This document shows, piece by piece, positions 1 through 10,276 of a stretch of DNA of 41,876 nucleotides; the first letter of the stretch is position 1; each line of letters starts with the position of its first letter. The position numbers and the translations under genes are program-made. This DNA is from Nesterenkonia sp. F. Its GTDB lineage: Bacteria; Actinomycetota; Actinomycetes; Actinomycetales; Micrococcaceae. Where the stretch lies: assembly GCF_000220985.1 (NCBI RefSeq), contig NZ_AFRW01000022.1, positions 1-41,876 on the forward strand, in the 5' to 3' direction. The notes below the pieces were generated by a model. The model had not been told where the DNA came from and ran no database searches. It worked only from the letters and a program-made list of their open reading frames with translations.

Positions 1-2077
<2,077 letters not shown>

Positions 2078-2104
2078 GGGGCGAGCCGAGGCCGCGCCAG
2101 GTGG

Positions 2105-2133
2105 TGGCGGTCACCCGCGAGGGCCGGTAGAGT
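2105..2133 (+). promoter_or_regulatory. Candidate promoter for the CNNM pair
   Basis: A TAGAGT -10 box lies at 2128-2133. The -35 position (2105-2110, TGGCGG) is weak. Transcription would begin near 2140, giving a leader of about 175 bases before the GTG at 2316. The leader contains a palindrome with 9-base arms (TCCGCCCGC at 2245-2253, GCGGGCGGA at 2255-2263). Confidence 0.4.
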
Positions 2134-2143
2134 GGACGTTCTC

Positions 2144-2314
2144 ATGGAGTATCGACAACCGGGTCCCGTCCCTCGACGCTCGACCCCGCACCGCCCTGTC
2201 CTGCCCCACGGCCGCCCGCGCCTGAGTCTGCCGTCGCACGGGGGTCCGCCCGCCGCGGGCGGAGCCGCGTCGCGGCGGGGGCGCCCCGGCGGCGCGCGGA
2301 GGTGCACCGCCTGA
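2144..2314 (+). CDS. Possible Pro/Arg-rich leader peptide upstream of CNNM genes
   Basis: A 56-codon frame begins with an ATG 10 bases after the TAGAGT -10 box, so its mRNA would be almost leaderless. It ends with TGA at 2312-2314, one base before the GTG start of the next gene. The peptide begins MEYRQPGPVPRRSTPHRPVL and has about 11 Pro and 11 Arg residues. The ribosome site of the next gene (GGAGGT, 2298-2303) lies inside it, so its translation would affect access to that site. I recognise no homologue. Pro and Arg codons are common by chance at this GC content, so this may be a chance frame. Confidence 0.3.
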   Translation: MEYRQPGPVPRRSTPHRPVLPHGRPRLSLPSHGGPPAAGGAASRRGRPGGARRCTA

Positions 2315-2315
2315 C

Positions 2316-3719
2316 GTGGAATGGATGCTTCTGGGCGTCGGCCTGCTGCTGATCCTCGGCACGGCCTTCTTCGTCGCCGTCGAATTCTCGCTGGTCGCCC
2401 TCGATCAGCCCACCGTCCAACGCGCCGTCGACCGCGGCGATCCCGGGGCCCGGGCGCTGCTGTCCTGCCTGCGCTCGTTGTCGACCCAGCTGTCCACCTG
2501 CCAGCTGGGCATCACCGTCACCACGCTGCTCACCGGCTACGTCGTGGAGCCGGCCCTGGGCGAGCTGCTGGCCTCCCCGCTGGCCGCCCTCGGCGTGCCC
2601 GACGCCGCCGCAGGGCCGGTCTCGCTGATCGTCGCGATGCTGCTGGCCACACTGGTCTCCATGCTGCTCGGCGAGCTGGTGCCGAAGAACCTGGCCATCG
2701 CCGAGGCCGAGCGGCTGGGCCGCGCGCTGGCGGGTCCGCAGCTGGTCGTCACCGCCGTCGCCAAGCCGCTGGTGCTGCTGCTCAACGGCTTCTCCAACCT
2801 GGTGCTCCACCGGTTCGGCCTGGAGGTCAAGGAGGAGCTCTCCGGGGCGCGCACTCCCGAGGAGCTCTCCTCGATGGTCCGCCGGTCGGCGAAGCTCGGC
2901 ACGATGGACGCCGACACCGCCACGGTGCTGGACCGCACGCTGCGCTTCGCCGAGCAGACCGCCGCCGACGCGATGACCCCGCGCCCGCGGATGGCCGCCG
3001 TCGAGGCCGAGGCCCCGCTGACCGAGCTGATCGGGATGGCCCGGCGGACCGGCTATTCGCGGTTCCCCGTGCTCGGCGAGTCCGTCGACGAGGTCCGCGG
3101 CGTCACCCATGTGAAGAAGGCCGTCGCCGTCCCGCGCGACAAGCGCGAGGGCCTGGTCGCGGCCACCGTGATGTCCGAGGTCACCCGGGTGCCCGAGACC
3201 CTCTCGCTGGACGCGCTGCTGCCGGTGCTCCGCGAGGCCTCGCTGCAGATGGCCGTCGTCGTCGACGAGTACGGAGGCACCGCCGGAGTGGTCACCCTGG
3301 AGGATCTCATCGAGGAGATCGTCGGTGAGGTCGCGGACGAGCACGACCGGATCGCCCCGGGCGTGCTGCAGTCCGCCGCCGGAGACTGGTTCTTCCCCGG
3401 CCTGCTGCGCCCCGACGAGATCAACGCCCAGATCGTCGGGCTCGCCGTGCCCGACGGCGCCGCCTACGAGACCGTCGCCGGGTTCATCGTCGACGCTCTG
3501 GGCCGGCTCGCCGCCGTCGGCGACGAGGTCCCGGTCGCGGGCGGCACGCTGCGCGTGGTCGTCGTCGACGGCCGTCGCATCGACCGGGTGCGCTTCATCC
3601 CCGACGCCGAGGCGCGCCGGGCCGCGCTCGCCGCCCAGGCGGAGCGCGCCGAACGCGCCGGGCGCACCGAGCTCGCCGACGCCGGGCCGGCGCACCGTGC
3701 CGGGGGAGGGGGACGCTGA
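2316..3719 (+). CDS. CNNM/CorC-type (hemolysin C family) membrane protein with CBS pair
   Basis: The 467-residue integral membrane protein has the CNNM/DUF21 transmembrane domain at about 1-180, with the family motif GELVPKN at 119-125. A CBS pair follows at about 215-335, including VVVDEYGGTAGVVTLEDLIE. A CorC_HlyC C-terminal domain covers about 350-430, and an Ala/Arg-rich tail ends the protein. Family members move or regulate divalent cations, chiefly Mg2+ and sometimes Co2+. Older names such as hemolysin are misleading. GTG 2316 is chosen because GGAGGT ends 12 bases upstream, while the next ATG (2325) is too far. The stop overlaps the next start (TGATG), so the two proteins are probably made together as paralogous partners. 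Confidence 0.85.
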   Translation: MEWMLLGVGLLLILGTAFFVAVEFSLVALDQPTVQRAVDRGDPGARALLSCLRSLSTQLSTCQLGITVTTLLTGYVVEPALGELLASPLAALGVPDAAAGPVSLIVAMLLATLVSMLLGELVPKNLAIAEAERLGRALAGPQLVVTAVAKPLVLLLNGFSNLVLHRFGLEVKEELSGARTPEELSSMVRRSAKLGTMDADTATVLDRTLRFAEQTAADAMTPRPRMAAVEAEAPLTELIGMARRTGYSRFPVLGESVDEVRGVTHVKKAVAVPRDKREGLVAATVMSEVTRVPETLSLDALLPVLREASLQMAVVVDEYGGTAGVVTLEDLIEEIVGEVADEHDRIAPGVLQSAAGDWFFPGLLRPDEINAQIVGLAVPDGAAYETVAGFIVDALGRLAAVGDEVPVAGGTLRVVVVDGRRIDRVRFIPDAEARRAALAAQAERAERAGRTELADAGPAHRAGGGGR

Positions 3720-4900
3720 TGGGCGGCGACCTGATGGGCGCGGTGTGGCTGATCGTGCTGCTGGCCGGCAACGCCTTCTTCGTCGGCGGCGAGTTCGCGG
3801 TGATGTCGGCACGGCGCAGCCAGATCGAGCCGAAGGCCGAGGCGGGGTCCCGCCGGGCGAAGACCGCGCTGCACGCCATCGAGCACGTCTCGCAGATGCT
3901 GGCGGTCGCGCAGCTGGGCATCACCGTGTGCTCGCTGCTGATCCTGCTGATGTCCGAGCCGGCGATCCATCATCTGCTGACCGAGCCGCTGGTCGATCTG
4001 GGGCTGCCCGCGTCGGTCGCCGGCACTGCGGCCTTCGCCGTCGCGCTGGTGCTGGTGACCTTCCTGCACGTGACCTTCGGCGAGATGGTGCCGAAGAACT
4101 TCGCCGTCTCGGTGGCCGATCGGGCGGTGCTGCTGCTGGCGCCGCCGATGGTCATGCTCTCCCGGATCCTGCATCCGGTGATCCTGCTGCTCAACGTCAC
4201 GGCGAACCTGGTGCTCCGAGCCTTCGGCGTGACCCCGCGCGACGAGGTCGTCTCGACCTTCACGCTCGAGGACATGCAGTCGATCGTCGCCGAGTCCACC
4301 CGCGACGGCACAGTGCACGACGAGGCAGGGGTGATCGCCGGAGCGCTGTCCTTCAGCGAGGTCACCGCCTCCGACGTCATGGTCCCGGTCTCCGAGGTGA
4401 TCACCGTCCCGGCCGACGTCTCTCCGAAGAAGGTGGAGCGCGCCGTCGGACGCACCGGATTCTCACGCTTCGTGGTGGTCGACGGCGACGACGCGTTCTT
4501 CGGCTACGTCCATCTCAAGGACGTGATGAGCCTGCCGGCGAGCCGCTATCGCGAGTCGATCCCGGTGACCGCGATCCGCTCGCTGGGCAACATGACCTGC
4601 GGCGACCAGGTCGAGGACTGCCTGGCGCAGATGCAGCGCACCGGGTCGCATCTCGCCCGCGTGATCGACGAGGGCGGCGAGACCCGCGGCATCCTCTTCC
4701 TGGAGGACGTGCTCGAGGTGCTCGTCGGCGAGATCCACGACGCCACCCAGTCCCGCGACTCGCGGCGCCGTCACCGGGTGGACGAGGAGCCGCTCGAGGA
4801 GGAGCTCGAGGCGGAGTTCGAGGAGGAGCGCGCCGAGCGTGCCGGACCCCGCGGACGGGCGGCCCGGTCCGCATCGGCGGCGGGACGACGGGGTCTCTGA
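3719..4900 (+). CDS. Second CNNM/CorC-type membrane protein, lacking the CorC C-terminal domain
   Basis: The 393-residue paralogue of the preceding gene shares one base with its stop. It has the DUF21 membrane domain (about 1-180, motif GEMVPKNF at 121-128) and a CBS pair (about 215-335, with VIDEGGETRGILFLEDVLE). After residue 340 it has only a charged Glu/Arg-rich tail instead of a CorC_HlyC domain. Tandem long and short CNNM-like genes are common in actinobacteria. A role in cation transport or its regulation is inferred from the family. It is the last gene of this pair, and the zinc operon promoter follows within 60 bases. Confidence 0.85.
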   Translation: MGGDLMGAVWLIVLLAGNAFFVGGEFAVMSARRSQIEPKAEAGSRRAKTALHAIEHVSQMLAVAQLGITVCSLLILLMSEPAIHHLLTEPLVDLGLPASVAGTAAFAVALVLVTFLHVTFGEMVPKNFAVSVADRAVLLLAPPMVMLSRILHPVILLLNVTANLVLRAFGVTPRDEVVSTFTLEDMQSIVAESTRDGTVHDEAGVIAGALSFSEVTASDVMVPVSEVITVPADVSPKKVERAVGRTGFSRFVVVDGDDAFFGYVHLKDVMSLPASRYRESIPVTAIRSLGNMTCGDQVEDCLAQMQRTGSHLARVIDEGGETRGILFLEDVLEVLVGEIHDATQSRDSRRRHRVDEEPLEEELEAEFEEERAERAGPRGRAARSASAAGRRGL

Positions 4901-4916
4901 CACCCGGCCGAACGAG

Positions 4917-4953
4917 TTGAGATTTGTTCGCAATAGGGCTGGCGGCGTACGCT
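4917..4953 (+). promoter_or_regulatory. Candidate znu promoter with Zur-like dyad
   Basis: A promoter with -35 TTGTTC (4924-4929), an 18-base spacer and -10 TACGCT (4948-4953) lies before znuA. Overlapping its -35 box is a 17-bp dyad at 4917-4933 with half sites TTGnGA and TCnCAA. The position fits a repressor operator for a zinc-uptake operon, and a Zur-type gene lies next to the operon. The sequence is not a close match to the Streptomyces Zur box known to me, so the operator call is inference. Confidence 0.4.
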
Positions 4954-5056
4954 GATCCCTGCAGTTGGCGGCCCATACCCCCCCCCCGACCGGGGCTCGG
5001 CAGGAGCCTCGGAGTCGGCGGGTCGTCGCCTTCCTCCCGTCCTGAAAGGCTCCGCC

Positions 5057-6073
5057 ATGCCTGGCCCCGTGATCTCCCGCCCCGTCGCGTCGACCCCTCG
5101 AGCGCGCCGTCGCCCCGCCCGTCCGGCGGCCGGCGCCGCGGCTCTGGCCCTGCTCCTCGCCGGATGCGGGGGAGCCCAGGGGGCGAGCGACGACGACCGG
5201 ATGCTGGTGCTGGCCTCCACGGACGTCTACGCGTCGCTGGCCGAGCATGTCGTCGACGGCGCGGCCGACGTCGAGGCCGTCGTCGACGAGCCGGCCCTGG
5301 ATCCGCACTCCTACGAGGCGACGCCCCAGGATCGGCTGAGCGTCGAGGAGGCGGACGTGCTGATCGCCAACGGCGGCGGCTACGACCCGTTCCTGACGCA
5401 GCTGGCCGCGGCGGCCGAGAAGGAGGACGCCGTCGTGCAGGTGATCGACGGCCCCAACGAGCATGCGCATGATGAGTCCGGCGACTCCGGCGGCGAGGAC
5501 GCGCATGCCGGCCACGAGCACGGCGACGCCGCCGAGGCGCTCGCCGCCAACGAGCACGTCTGGTATGACCTGCCGATGATGAGCGACTTCGTGATGGATC
5601 TCGCCGAGGAGCTCGGCGAGCGGTCGCCGGACCACGCCGAGGAGTTCACGCAGAACGCCGAGGACCTCTCCGCCGAGATCGACGCGCTCGACGAGGAGGC
5701 CCGCGCCGTCTCCGCCGACGGCCTGCAGACGCTGGCCACCGAGCCGGTCTCGGCGCACCTGCTGGTCCGGATGGGATACGAGGACGTCACCGACCCCGAT
5801 TTCCTGGGCGCCGTGGAGCACGGCGAGGACGTCTCGCCCCGGCTGCAGCAGCGGGCGCTGGATGCCGCGTCCGGCGGCGAGATCGACCTGCTCGCCTACA
5901 ACTCGCAGACCGAGACGCACCAGTCCGAGCGCATCCGCACCGCCGCCGAGGAGGCAGGGGTGCGGGTGATGGACTTCCGCGAGACGCTGCCCGACGACAT
6001 CGACGACTACCTGGAGTGGATGAGCGACACCGTCTCCTCCGTCCGACAGATCGTGGAGGACGGCGATGCGTGA
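5057..6073 (+). CDS. znuA: Zinc ABC transporter substrate-binding lipoprotein
   Basis: The 338-residue cluster A-I binding protein (ZnuA/AdcA type) captures Zn2+ outside the membrane. A lipobox LLAGC puts the lipidated cysteine at residue 37. Candidate metal ligands are His84 in DPHSYE, His167 in NEHVWYD and His234 in EPVSAH. A His/Asp/Glu-rich loop (about 135-155, NEHAHD to AGHEHGD) is typical of zinc rather than manganese proteins. GAAAGG lies 7 bases before the ATG. The gene overlaps znuC by 8 bases. The protein is strikingly acidic. Manganese as substrate cannot be fully excluded from sequence. Confidence 0.88.
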   Translation: MPGPVISRPVASTPRARRRPARPAAGAAALALLLAGCGGAQGASDDDRMLVLASTDVYASLAEHVVDGAADVEAVVDEPALDPHSYEATPQDRLSVEEADVLIANGGGYDPFLTQLAAAAEKEDAVVQVIDGPNEHAHDESGDSGGEDAHAGHEHGDAAEALAANEHVWYDLPMMSDFVMDLAEELGERSPDHAEEFTQNAEDLSAEIDALDEEARAVSADGLQTLATEPVSAHLLVRMGYEDVTDPDFLGAVEHGEDVSPRLQQRALDAASGGEIDLLAYNSQTETHQSERIRTAAEEAGVRVMDFRETLPDDIDDYLEWMSDTVSSVRQIVEDGDA

Positions 6074-6929
6074 GGCCCCGGTCGTCGCCCTGCACGATGC
6101 CGCCGTCGGCTTCGACGGGCGGACGCTGTGGCAGCAGCTGGACCTGCAGCTCGCCCCGGGGGAGTTCCTGGCCGTGCTGGGCCCCAACGGCGCCGGCAAG
6201 TCCACGCTGCTGAAGGTGCTGCTGGGACTGCAGAAGCTCGCCGCCGGCACCGCGGAGATCGCCGGGCGGCCGGCGCGCCGCGGCAGCAGTGCGGTGGGCT
6301 ACATCCCGCAGCAGCACACGCTCCCGGCCGAGACCCCGCTGCGCGGGCGCGACCTCGTCGCCCTGGGGCTCGACGGACACCGCTTCGGCCTGCGCCTCCG
6401 CGGCCGGGCCGAGCGCCGCGAGGTCGACCGGCTCCTCGAGGAGGTCGGCGCGACCGAGTATGCCGACATGCCCGTCGGGCTGCTCTCCGGCGGCGAGCAG
6501 CAGCGGCTGCGGGCCGCCCAGGCGCTCGCCGGCGATCCGGCGGTGCTGCTCTGCGACGAGCCGCTGCACTCGCTGGACCTGCACCACCAGCAGGCCATCA
6601 CAGACCTCATCCAGCGCCAGGCCGCCGAGCGCGGGGCCGCCGTCGTCTTCGTGACCCACGAGATCAACCCGGTGATCGACCATGTCGACCGGGTGCTGTA
6701 CTTCGCCCGCGGCCGGCACCGCATCGGCGCCACACGCGAGGTGATGCGCACCGAGGTGCTCAGCGAGCTCTATGACGCGCCGGTCGACGTGCTCGAGCAC
6801 CGCGGCCGGCTGGTGGTCATGGGCCAGCACCTCGAGGGGCACCACTGCGCCCCGGAGGAGGAGCGGGCCGCCGCGCCCGAGGCGGAGCCGGCGGAGCCGG
6901 GGCACGACGGACGGATCGGAGCACACTGA
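6066..6929 (+). CDS. znuC: Zinc ABC transporter ATP-binding protein
   Basis: The 287-residue ATPase has Walker A GPNGAGKS at 39-46, signature LSGGEQQ at 140-146, Walker B ending DEP at 164-166 and the switch histidine at 198 (VTHE). It powers import by the ZnuB permease. It starts inside the end of znuA and ends two bases before znuB, so the three genes form one transcript. The Ala/Glu-rich tail after about 265 is not part of the conserved ATPase. Confidence 0.88.
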   Translation: MREAPVVALHDAAVGFDGRTLWQQLDLQLAPGEFLAVLGPNGAGKSTLLKVLLGLQKLAAGTAEIAGRPARRGSSAVGYIPQQHTLPAETPLRGRDLVALGLDGHRFGLRLRGRAERREVDRLLEEVGATEYADMPVGLLSGGEQQRLRAAQALAGDPAVLLCDEPLHSLDLHHQQAITDLIQRQAAERGAAVVFVTHEINPVIDHVDRVLYFARGRHRIGATREVMRTEVLSELYDAPVDVLEHRGRLVVMGQHLEGHHCAPEEERAAAPEAEPAEPGHDGRIGAH

Positions 6930-6931
6930 CC

Positions 6932-7885
6932 ATGGAGCAGTTCCTCTCCTCGTTCACGGTCGAGGACTACTGGCGCCTCTTCGACCTGGTGCGCAATTCG
7001 GTGATCACCGCCGGCGTGCTGGGCCTGATGGGCGGCCTGGTGGGCGTGTTCATCATGCTGCGCCGGACGGCCCTGGTCGTCCACGGGATCGCCGAGGTCT
7101 CCTTCGCCGGAGCGGCCCTCGCGCTGCTGCTGGGCGTCGACGTCGTCGCCGGCTCGGCCGTCGGCGCCGTGGTCCTGGCCCTGCTCATCGGAGGCCTGAG
7201 TCTGAAGGACAAGGACACCTCCGGCGTGGCCGGAGTGCTGATGCCGTTCGGGCTCGGACTCGGGATCCTGTTCCTCTCGCTCTACGAGGGGCGATCGGCG
7301 AACAAGTTCGGCCTGCTGACCGGCCAGATCGTCGGCGTCGACGACGTGCAGACGCAGACGCTGGTCACCGGCGCGGTGCTGATCATGGCCGTGCTGGTCC
7401 TCGTCTGGCGGCCGATGCTCTTCGCCTCGGTCGACCCGCAGCTCGCGCGCGCCCGCGGGGTGCCGGTGAACGCGCTCTCGCTGCTGTTCATGGGGCTGCT
7501 CGGCGGCGCGGTGGCGATGTCGGTGCAGGTCGTCGGCGCGCTGCTGGTGCTCTCGCTGCTGGTCGTGCCGGCGGCGGCCGCGCTGAAGGTCACGGCGCGA
7601 CCGGTGCTGGCGGTGGGGCTGTCGATGCTCATCGGACTGGTCTCCGCCGTCGGCGGCATCATGCTCGCGCTGACCGGCGAGGTGCCGATCAGCCCCTACA
7701 TCACCACGATCGCCTTCGTGATCTACCTGATCTGCCTGGCGGCGGGCCGCGGTCGCGGCCGGCGGCGGCGTCGGCAGGCCGCGGAGGTGCTCGACGTCGA
7801 CCGCGAGGACGTCCATCGCGACGGCGGGCGCCGTGCGTCCGGGACTCCGGCGTCGTCGGCGTCGTCGGCGTCGGCCCGAGGCTGA
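6932..7885 (+). CDS. znuB: Zinc ABC transporter permease
   Basis: The 317-residue membrane protein of the ABC-3 (ZnuB/MntB) family has about eight hydrophobic segments between residues 20 and 270, for example VIYLICLAAG near the end. It would form the zinc channel with ZnuA and ZnuC. The last 45 residues are Arg-rich and then Ser/Ala-rich, encoded by a short GTCGTCGGC-type repeat at about 7850-7875, and look like a dispensable tail. Downstream, 87 bases separate it from the convergent regulator gene. Confidence 0.87.
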   Translation: MEQFLSSFTVEDYWRLFDLVRNSVITAGVLGLMGGLVGVFIMLRRTALVVHGIAEVSFAGAALALLLGVDVVAGSAVGAVVLALLIGGLSLKDKDTSGVAGVLMPFGLGLGILFLSLYEGRSANKFGLLTGQIVGVDDVQTQTLVTGAVLIMAVLVLVWRPMLFASVDPQLARARGVPVNALSLLFMGLLGGAVAMSVQVVGALLVLSLLVVPAAAALKVTARPVLAVGLSMLIGLVSAVGGIMLALTGEVPISPYITTIAFVIYLICLAAGRGRGRRRRRQAAEVLDVDREDVHRDGGRRASGTPASSASSASARG

Positions 7886-7972
7886 CGCGTCGCCGAGTCC
7901 GCGCCGATGCGGAGCTGACTCCTCGCGGATCCGGCGCGGCAGGTCCGAGCGGGCGGTCGTGGGACGGCGGGA

Positions 7973-8413
7973 TCAGCCGTGGTCAGATTCGCCGTCGCGG
8001 GCGGCCGCGCAGCTGGCGCAGAGTCCGAAGATCTCCAGGGTGTGGTGGACGTCGGTGAAGCTGTGCTCGGCGGCCAGCCGGCCGGTCCAGGCCTCGATGT
8101 CCGGGGCCTCGAACTCCACGGTCAGCCCGCATCTGCGGCAGACCAGGTGATGGTGGTGCTCCTCGCGCGCGCACAGCCGGTAGACGGCCTCGGCATCGTC
8201 GGGACGCACGACGTCGAGCAGGCCGTCCTCCTGGTGGGACTGCAGCACGCGGTAGACCGTGGCCAGCGAGACCGTCTCGCCGCGCCGCTGCAGGATCCGG
8301 TGGAGCTCCTGCGCGCTGACGAAGTCGTCGAGCGAGTTCAGCGCCGCCCAGACGGCGCGCTTCTGGCGCGTCGAACGGCCGCGGACCGGCGGGGCCGGGG
8401 AATCGGTGGTCAC
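7973..8413 (-). CDS. zur: Fur-family regulator, probably Zur (zinc uptake repressor)
   Basis: The 146-residue Fur-family protein has an N-terminal winged helix (about 15-75, ATVYRVLQ as recognition part) and a metal-binding dimer domain. A His cluster EEHHHHLVC lies at about 84-92, with two CxxC pairs (CRRC 92-95, CASC 132-135) for structural zinc. Its position convergent with znuACB supports Zur rather than Fur or PerR. The start is uncertain. GTG 8413 has a GGGAGG site 12 bases upstream, the ATG at 8425 directly abuts that site, and GTG 8461 gives 162 residues. A TAACCT -10-like box (minus strand, 8491-8496) may serve it. Confidence 0.82.
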   Translation of the reverse strand: MTTDSPAPPVRGRSTRQKRAVWAALNSLDDFVSAQELHRILQRRGETVSLATVYRVLQSHQEDGLLDVVRPDDAEAVYRLCAREEHHHHLVCRRCGLTVEFEAPDIEAWTGRLAAEHSFTDVHHTLEIFGLCASCAAARDGESDHG

Positions 8414-8563
8414 GGGCGGGGTCATCCTCCCAGGAGTCTCGATCACCGGGGACGAGCGCACTGCGCGGAGGCCCCGGATCGGGCTCGTCCAGGTTATCAG
8501 CGCGGCCCCACGGCGGCGGGAGGGCGATTCCGCACTCGCGACGGGGCCGTCGACGGTCGGTCA

Positions 8564-8577
8564 TGTATCGTTAAACC
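8564..8577 (+). promoter_or_regulatory. Motif shared with the sugar-binding protein promoter
   Basis: TGTATCGTTAAACC ends 48 bases before the abfA start. A similar sequence, TGTTGCGATAAATC (10216-10229), ends 47 bases before the next gene's ATG, with 10 of 14 bases identical. It may be a -10 region, a regulator site, or both. It contains TATCGT (8566-8571), a plausible -10 box. Confidence 0.3.
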
Positions 8578-8625
8578 AAGGGGCGCCACCGCTCCTGCGA
8601 CCCGCCGGACGAGACGAGGAGAACC

Positions 8626-10140
8626 ATGTCCACCACGCTGACCGCCGTCGTCGACCTGGACGTCGAGGGCCCGACCATCAGCCGCCATCTCTACGGCCAC
8701 TTCGCCGAGCACCTGGGCCGGTGCATCTACGACGGCTTCTGGGTGGGCGAGGACTCGCCGATCGAGAACGTCGAGGGCATCCGCGCCGACATCGTCGAGG
8801 CCCTGCGCGGCCTGGACATCCCCAATCTGCGCTGGCCGGGCGGCTGCTTCGCCGACGAGTACCACTGGGCGGACGGCGTCGGTCCGCGCGATCAGCGTCC
8901 GCGCATGGTCAATACGCACTGGGGCGACGTCGAGGAGAACAACCACTTCGGCACGCATGAGTTCATGCGGCTCTGCGAGCTGCTCGGCGCCGAGCCCTAC
9001 ATCTCGGCCAACGTCGGCTCCGGCACGGTCCGCGAGACCAGCGACTGGGTGGAGTACCTGACCCGCGACGGCGACTCGCCGATGGCCCGGATGCGTCGGC
9101 GGAACGGCCGCGAGGAGCCTTGGCAGGTGGCCTTCTTCGGCATCGGCAACGAGCCCTGGGGGTGCGGCGGGAACCTCACCGCCTCGCAGTACGGGGCGAC
9201 GGCGCGGCAGCACGCCACCTACGCCCGCGACCACGGGGGCAACCGGCTGCACCGCATCGCGGCCGGCGCCAACGAGGATGACTATGCCTGGACCGAGCAG
9301 CTGATGCGCGAGGTCACCTCCGGGCTGCAGGACGCGGAGCCGTCGGACATCTACCAGTCGATCTCCTTCCACTACTACACCCGCTCGGGGCCGTGGATGG
9401 ACAAGGGCAGCGCCACCGACTTCACCGTCGACGAGTACTGGACCACGATGCGCGCCGCCCAGCGCGTCGAGCGGATCATCGCCGGGCACAAGGCGGTCAT
9501 GGACGCCTACGACCCGCAGCAGAAGCTGGGGCTGGCGCTCGACGAGTGGGGGAGCTGGTGGAACGTCGAGCCGGGGACGAACCCGGGCTTCCTCCACCAG
9601 CAGAACACGATGCGCGACGCGCTGGTCGCCGCGGTGCACTTCGAAGCCTTCCACACCCACGCCGACCGGCTGCGCCTGGCGACCATCGCCCAGACGGTCA
9701 ACGTGCTCCAGGCCATGGTGCTGACCGACGAGCATCGGATGATCCTCACGCCGACCTACCACGTCTTCGCGATGAGCACCGGCCATCACGACGGCGTCCA
9801 CCGGACCGTCCATCCGCTGAGCGCGGAGCCGCTGCGCGCCGTCGACGGCGAGACCGTCCGGACGCTGCCGGTCTCGGTCTCCACGCGCGAGGGGCGGATC
9901 ACCGTCACCGCGGCGAACCTGGATCCCGACCGGCCGGCGACGGCACGCCTGCGGCTGCGCGGCGGAGAGCTCGGCGAGGGGGTGCGTTCGGCGCAGCTGC
10001 TGACCGCCGAGCCGGCCGCGCACAACACTGCGGAGGCGCCGGCGGAGGTCGTGCCGCGGGACTTCGACGGCGCGCGCCTTCAGGGCGAGGAGCTGACGCT
10101 CGAGCTGCCGCCGTCGTCCTTCGTCGCCGTGGAGCTCTGA
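8626..10140 (+). CDS. abfA: Alpha-L-arabinofuranosidase, GH51
   Basis: The 504-residue GH51 enzyme releases L-arabinose from arabinosides and arabinoxylan fragments. It has no signal peptide, so it acts in the cytoplasm on imported oligosaccharides. Family features seen: [15 protein letters not shown] at about 67-81, acid/base Glu176 in GIGNEPWG, and nucleophile Glu307 in [12 protein letters not shown]-terminal beta-sandwich follows from about residue 390. Length matches the family. A GAGGAG ribosome site lies just before the ATG. It heads a small cluster with a sugar-binding lipoprotein and a LacI regulator, and the araBDA genes lie 6 kb downstream. Confidence 0.92.
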   Translation: MSTTLTAVVDLDVEGPTISRHLYGHFAEHLGRCIYDGFWVGEDSPIENVEGIRADIVEALRGLDIPNLRWPGGCFADEYHWADGVGPRDQRPRMVNTHWGDVEENNHFGTHEFMRLCELLGAEPYISANVGSGTVRETSDWVEYLTRDGDSPMARMRRRNGREEPWQVAFFGIGNEPWGCGGNLTASQYGATARQHATYARDHGGNRLHRIAAGANEDDYAWTEQLMREVTSGLQDAEPSDIYQSISFHYYTRSGPWMDKGSATDFTVDEYWTTMRAAQRVERIIAGHKAVMDAYDPQQKLGLALDEWGSWWNVEPGTNPGFLHQQNTMRDALVAAVHFEAFHTHADRLRLATIAQTVNVLQAMVLTDEHRMILTPTYHVFAMSTGHHDGVHRTVHPLSAEPLRAVDGETVRTLPVSVSTREGRITVTAANLDPDRPATARLRLRGGELGEGVRSAQLLTAEPAAHNTAEAPAEVVPRDFDGARLQGEELTLELPPSSFVAVEL

Positions 10141-10188
10141 GCGGCGTCCACGGAAGGGTGCGGATCCGTGCGAATACGTGCGGAGCTG

Positions 10189-10229
10189 TTGACCTGTGAC
10201 GCATCTCACTCGTACTGTTGCGATAAATC
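10189..10229 (+). promoter_or_regulatory. Promoter of the sugar-binding protein with CRP-like site
   Basis: A -35 box TTGACC (10189-10194), an 18-base spacer and a -10 box TACTGT (10213-10218) form a good promoter. The spacer contains TGTGACGCATCTCAC (10195-10209), close to the CRP/GlxR pattern TGTGA-N6-TCACA with one end mismatch. A site between -35 and -10 would be expected to repress. TGTTGCGATAAATC (10216-10229) resembles the abfA upstream motif. Confidence 0.5.
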
Positions 10230-10276
10230 TCCGGCGGGAGGTGCCGGAGGATCATCTGCGAGGGAGGAGATGGACG

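Noticed and set aside
2140-2315. Known metal riboswitch (M-box or Mn type) before the CNNM genes
   Set aside because: I could not find the conserved loops of these riboswitches. Only a palindrome and a short open frame are visible.
2142-3812. 556-codon minus-strand open frame opposite the first CNNM gene
   Set aside because: It is a shadow frame with no membrane segments or motifs. The plus-strand frame has complete CNNM domains.
5450-5540. Short repeats in GC-rich coding regions taken as a CRISPR or satellite
   Set aside because: The His/Asp-rich codons of znuA and similar repeats in znuB, hrpA and dinB are in-frame low-complexity protein segments without spacer structure.
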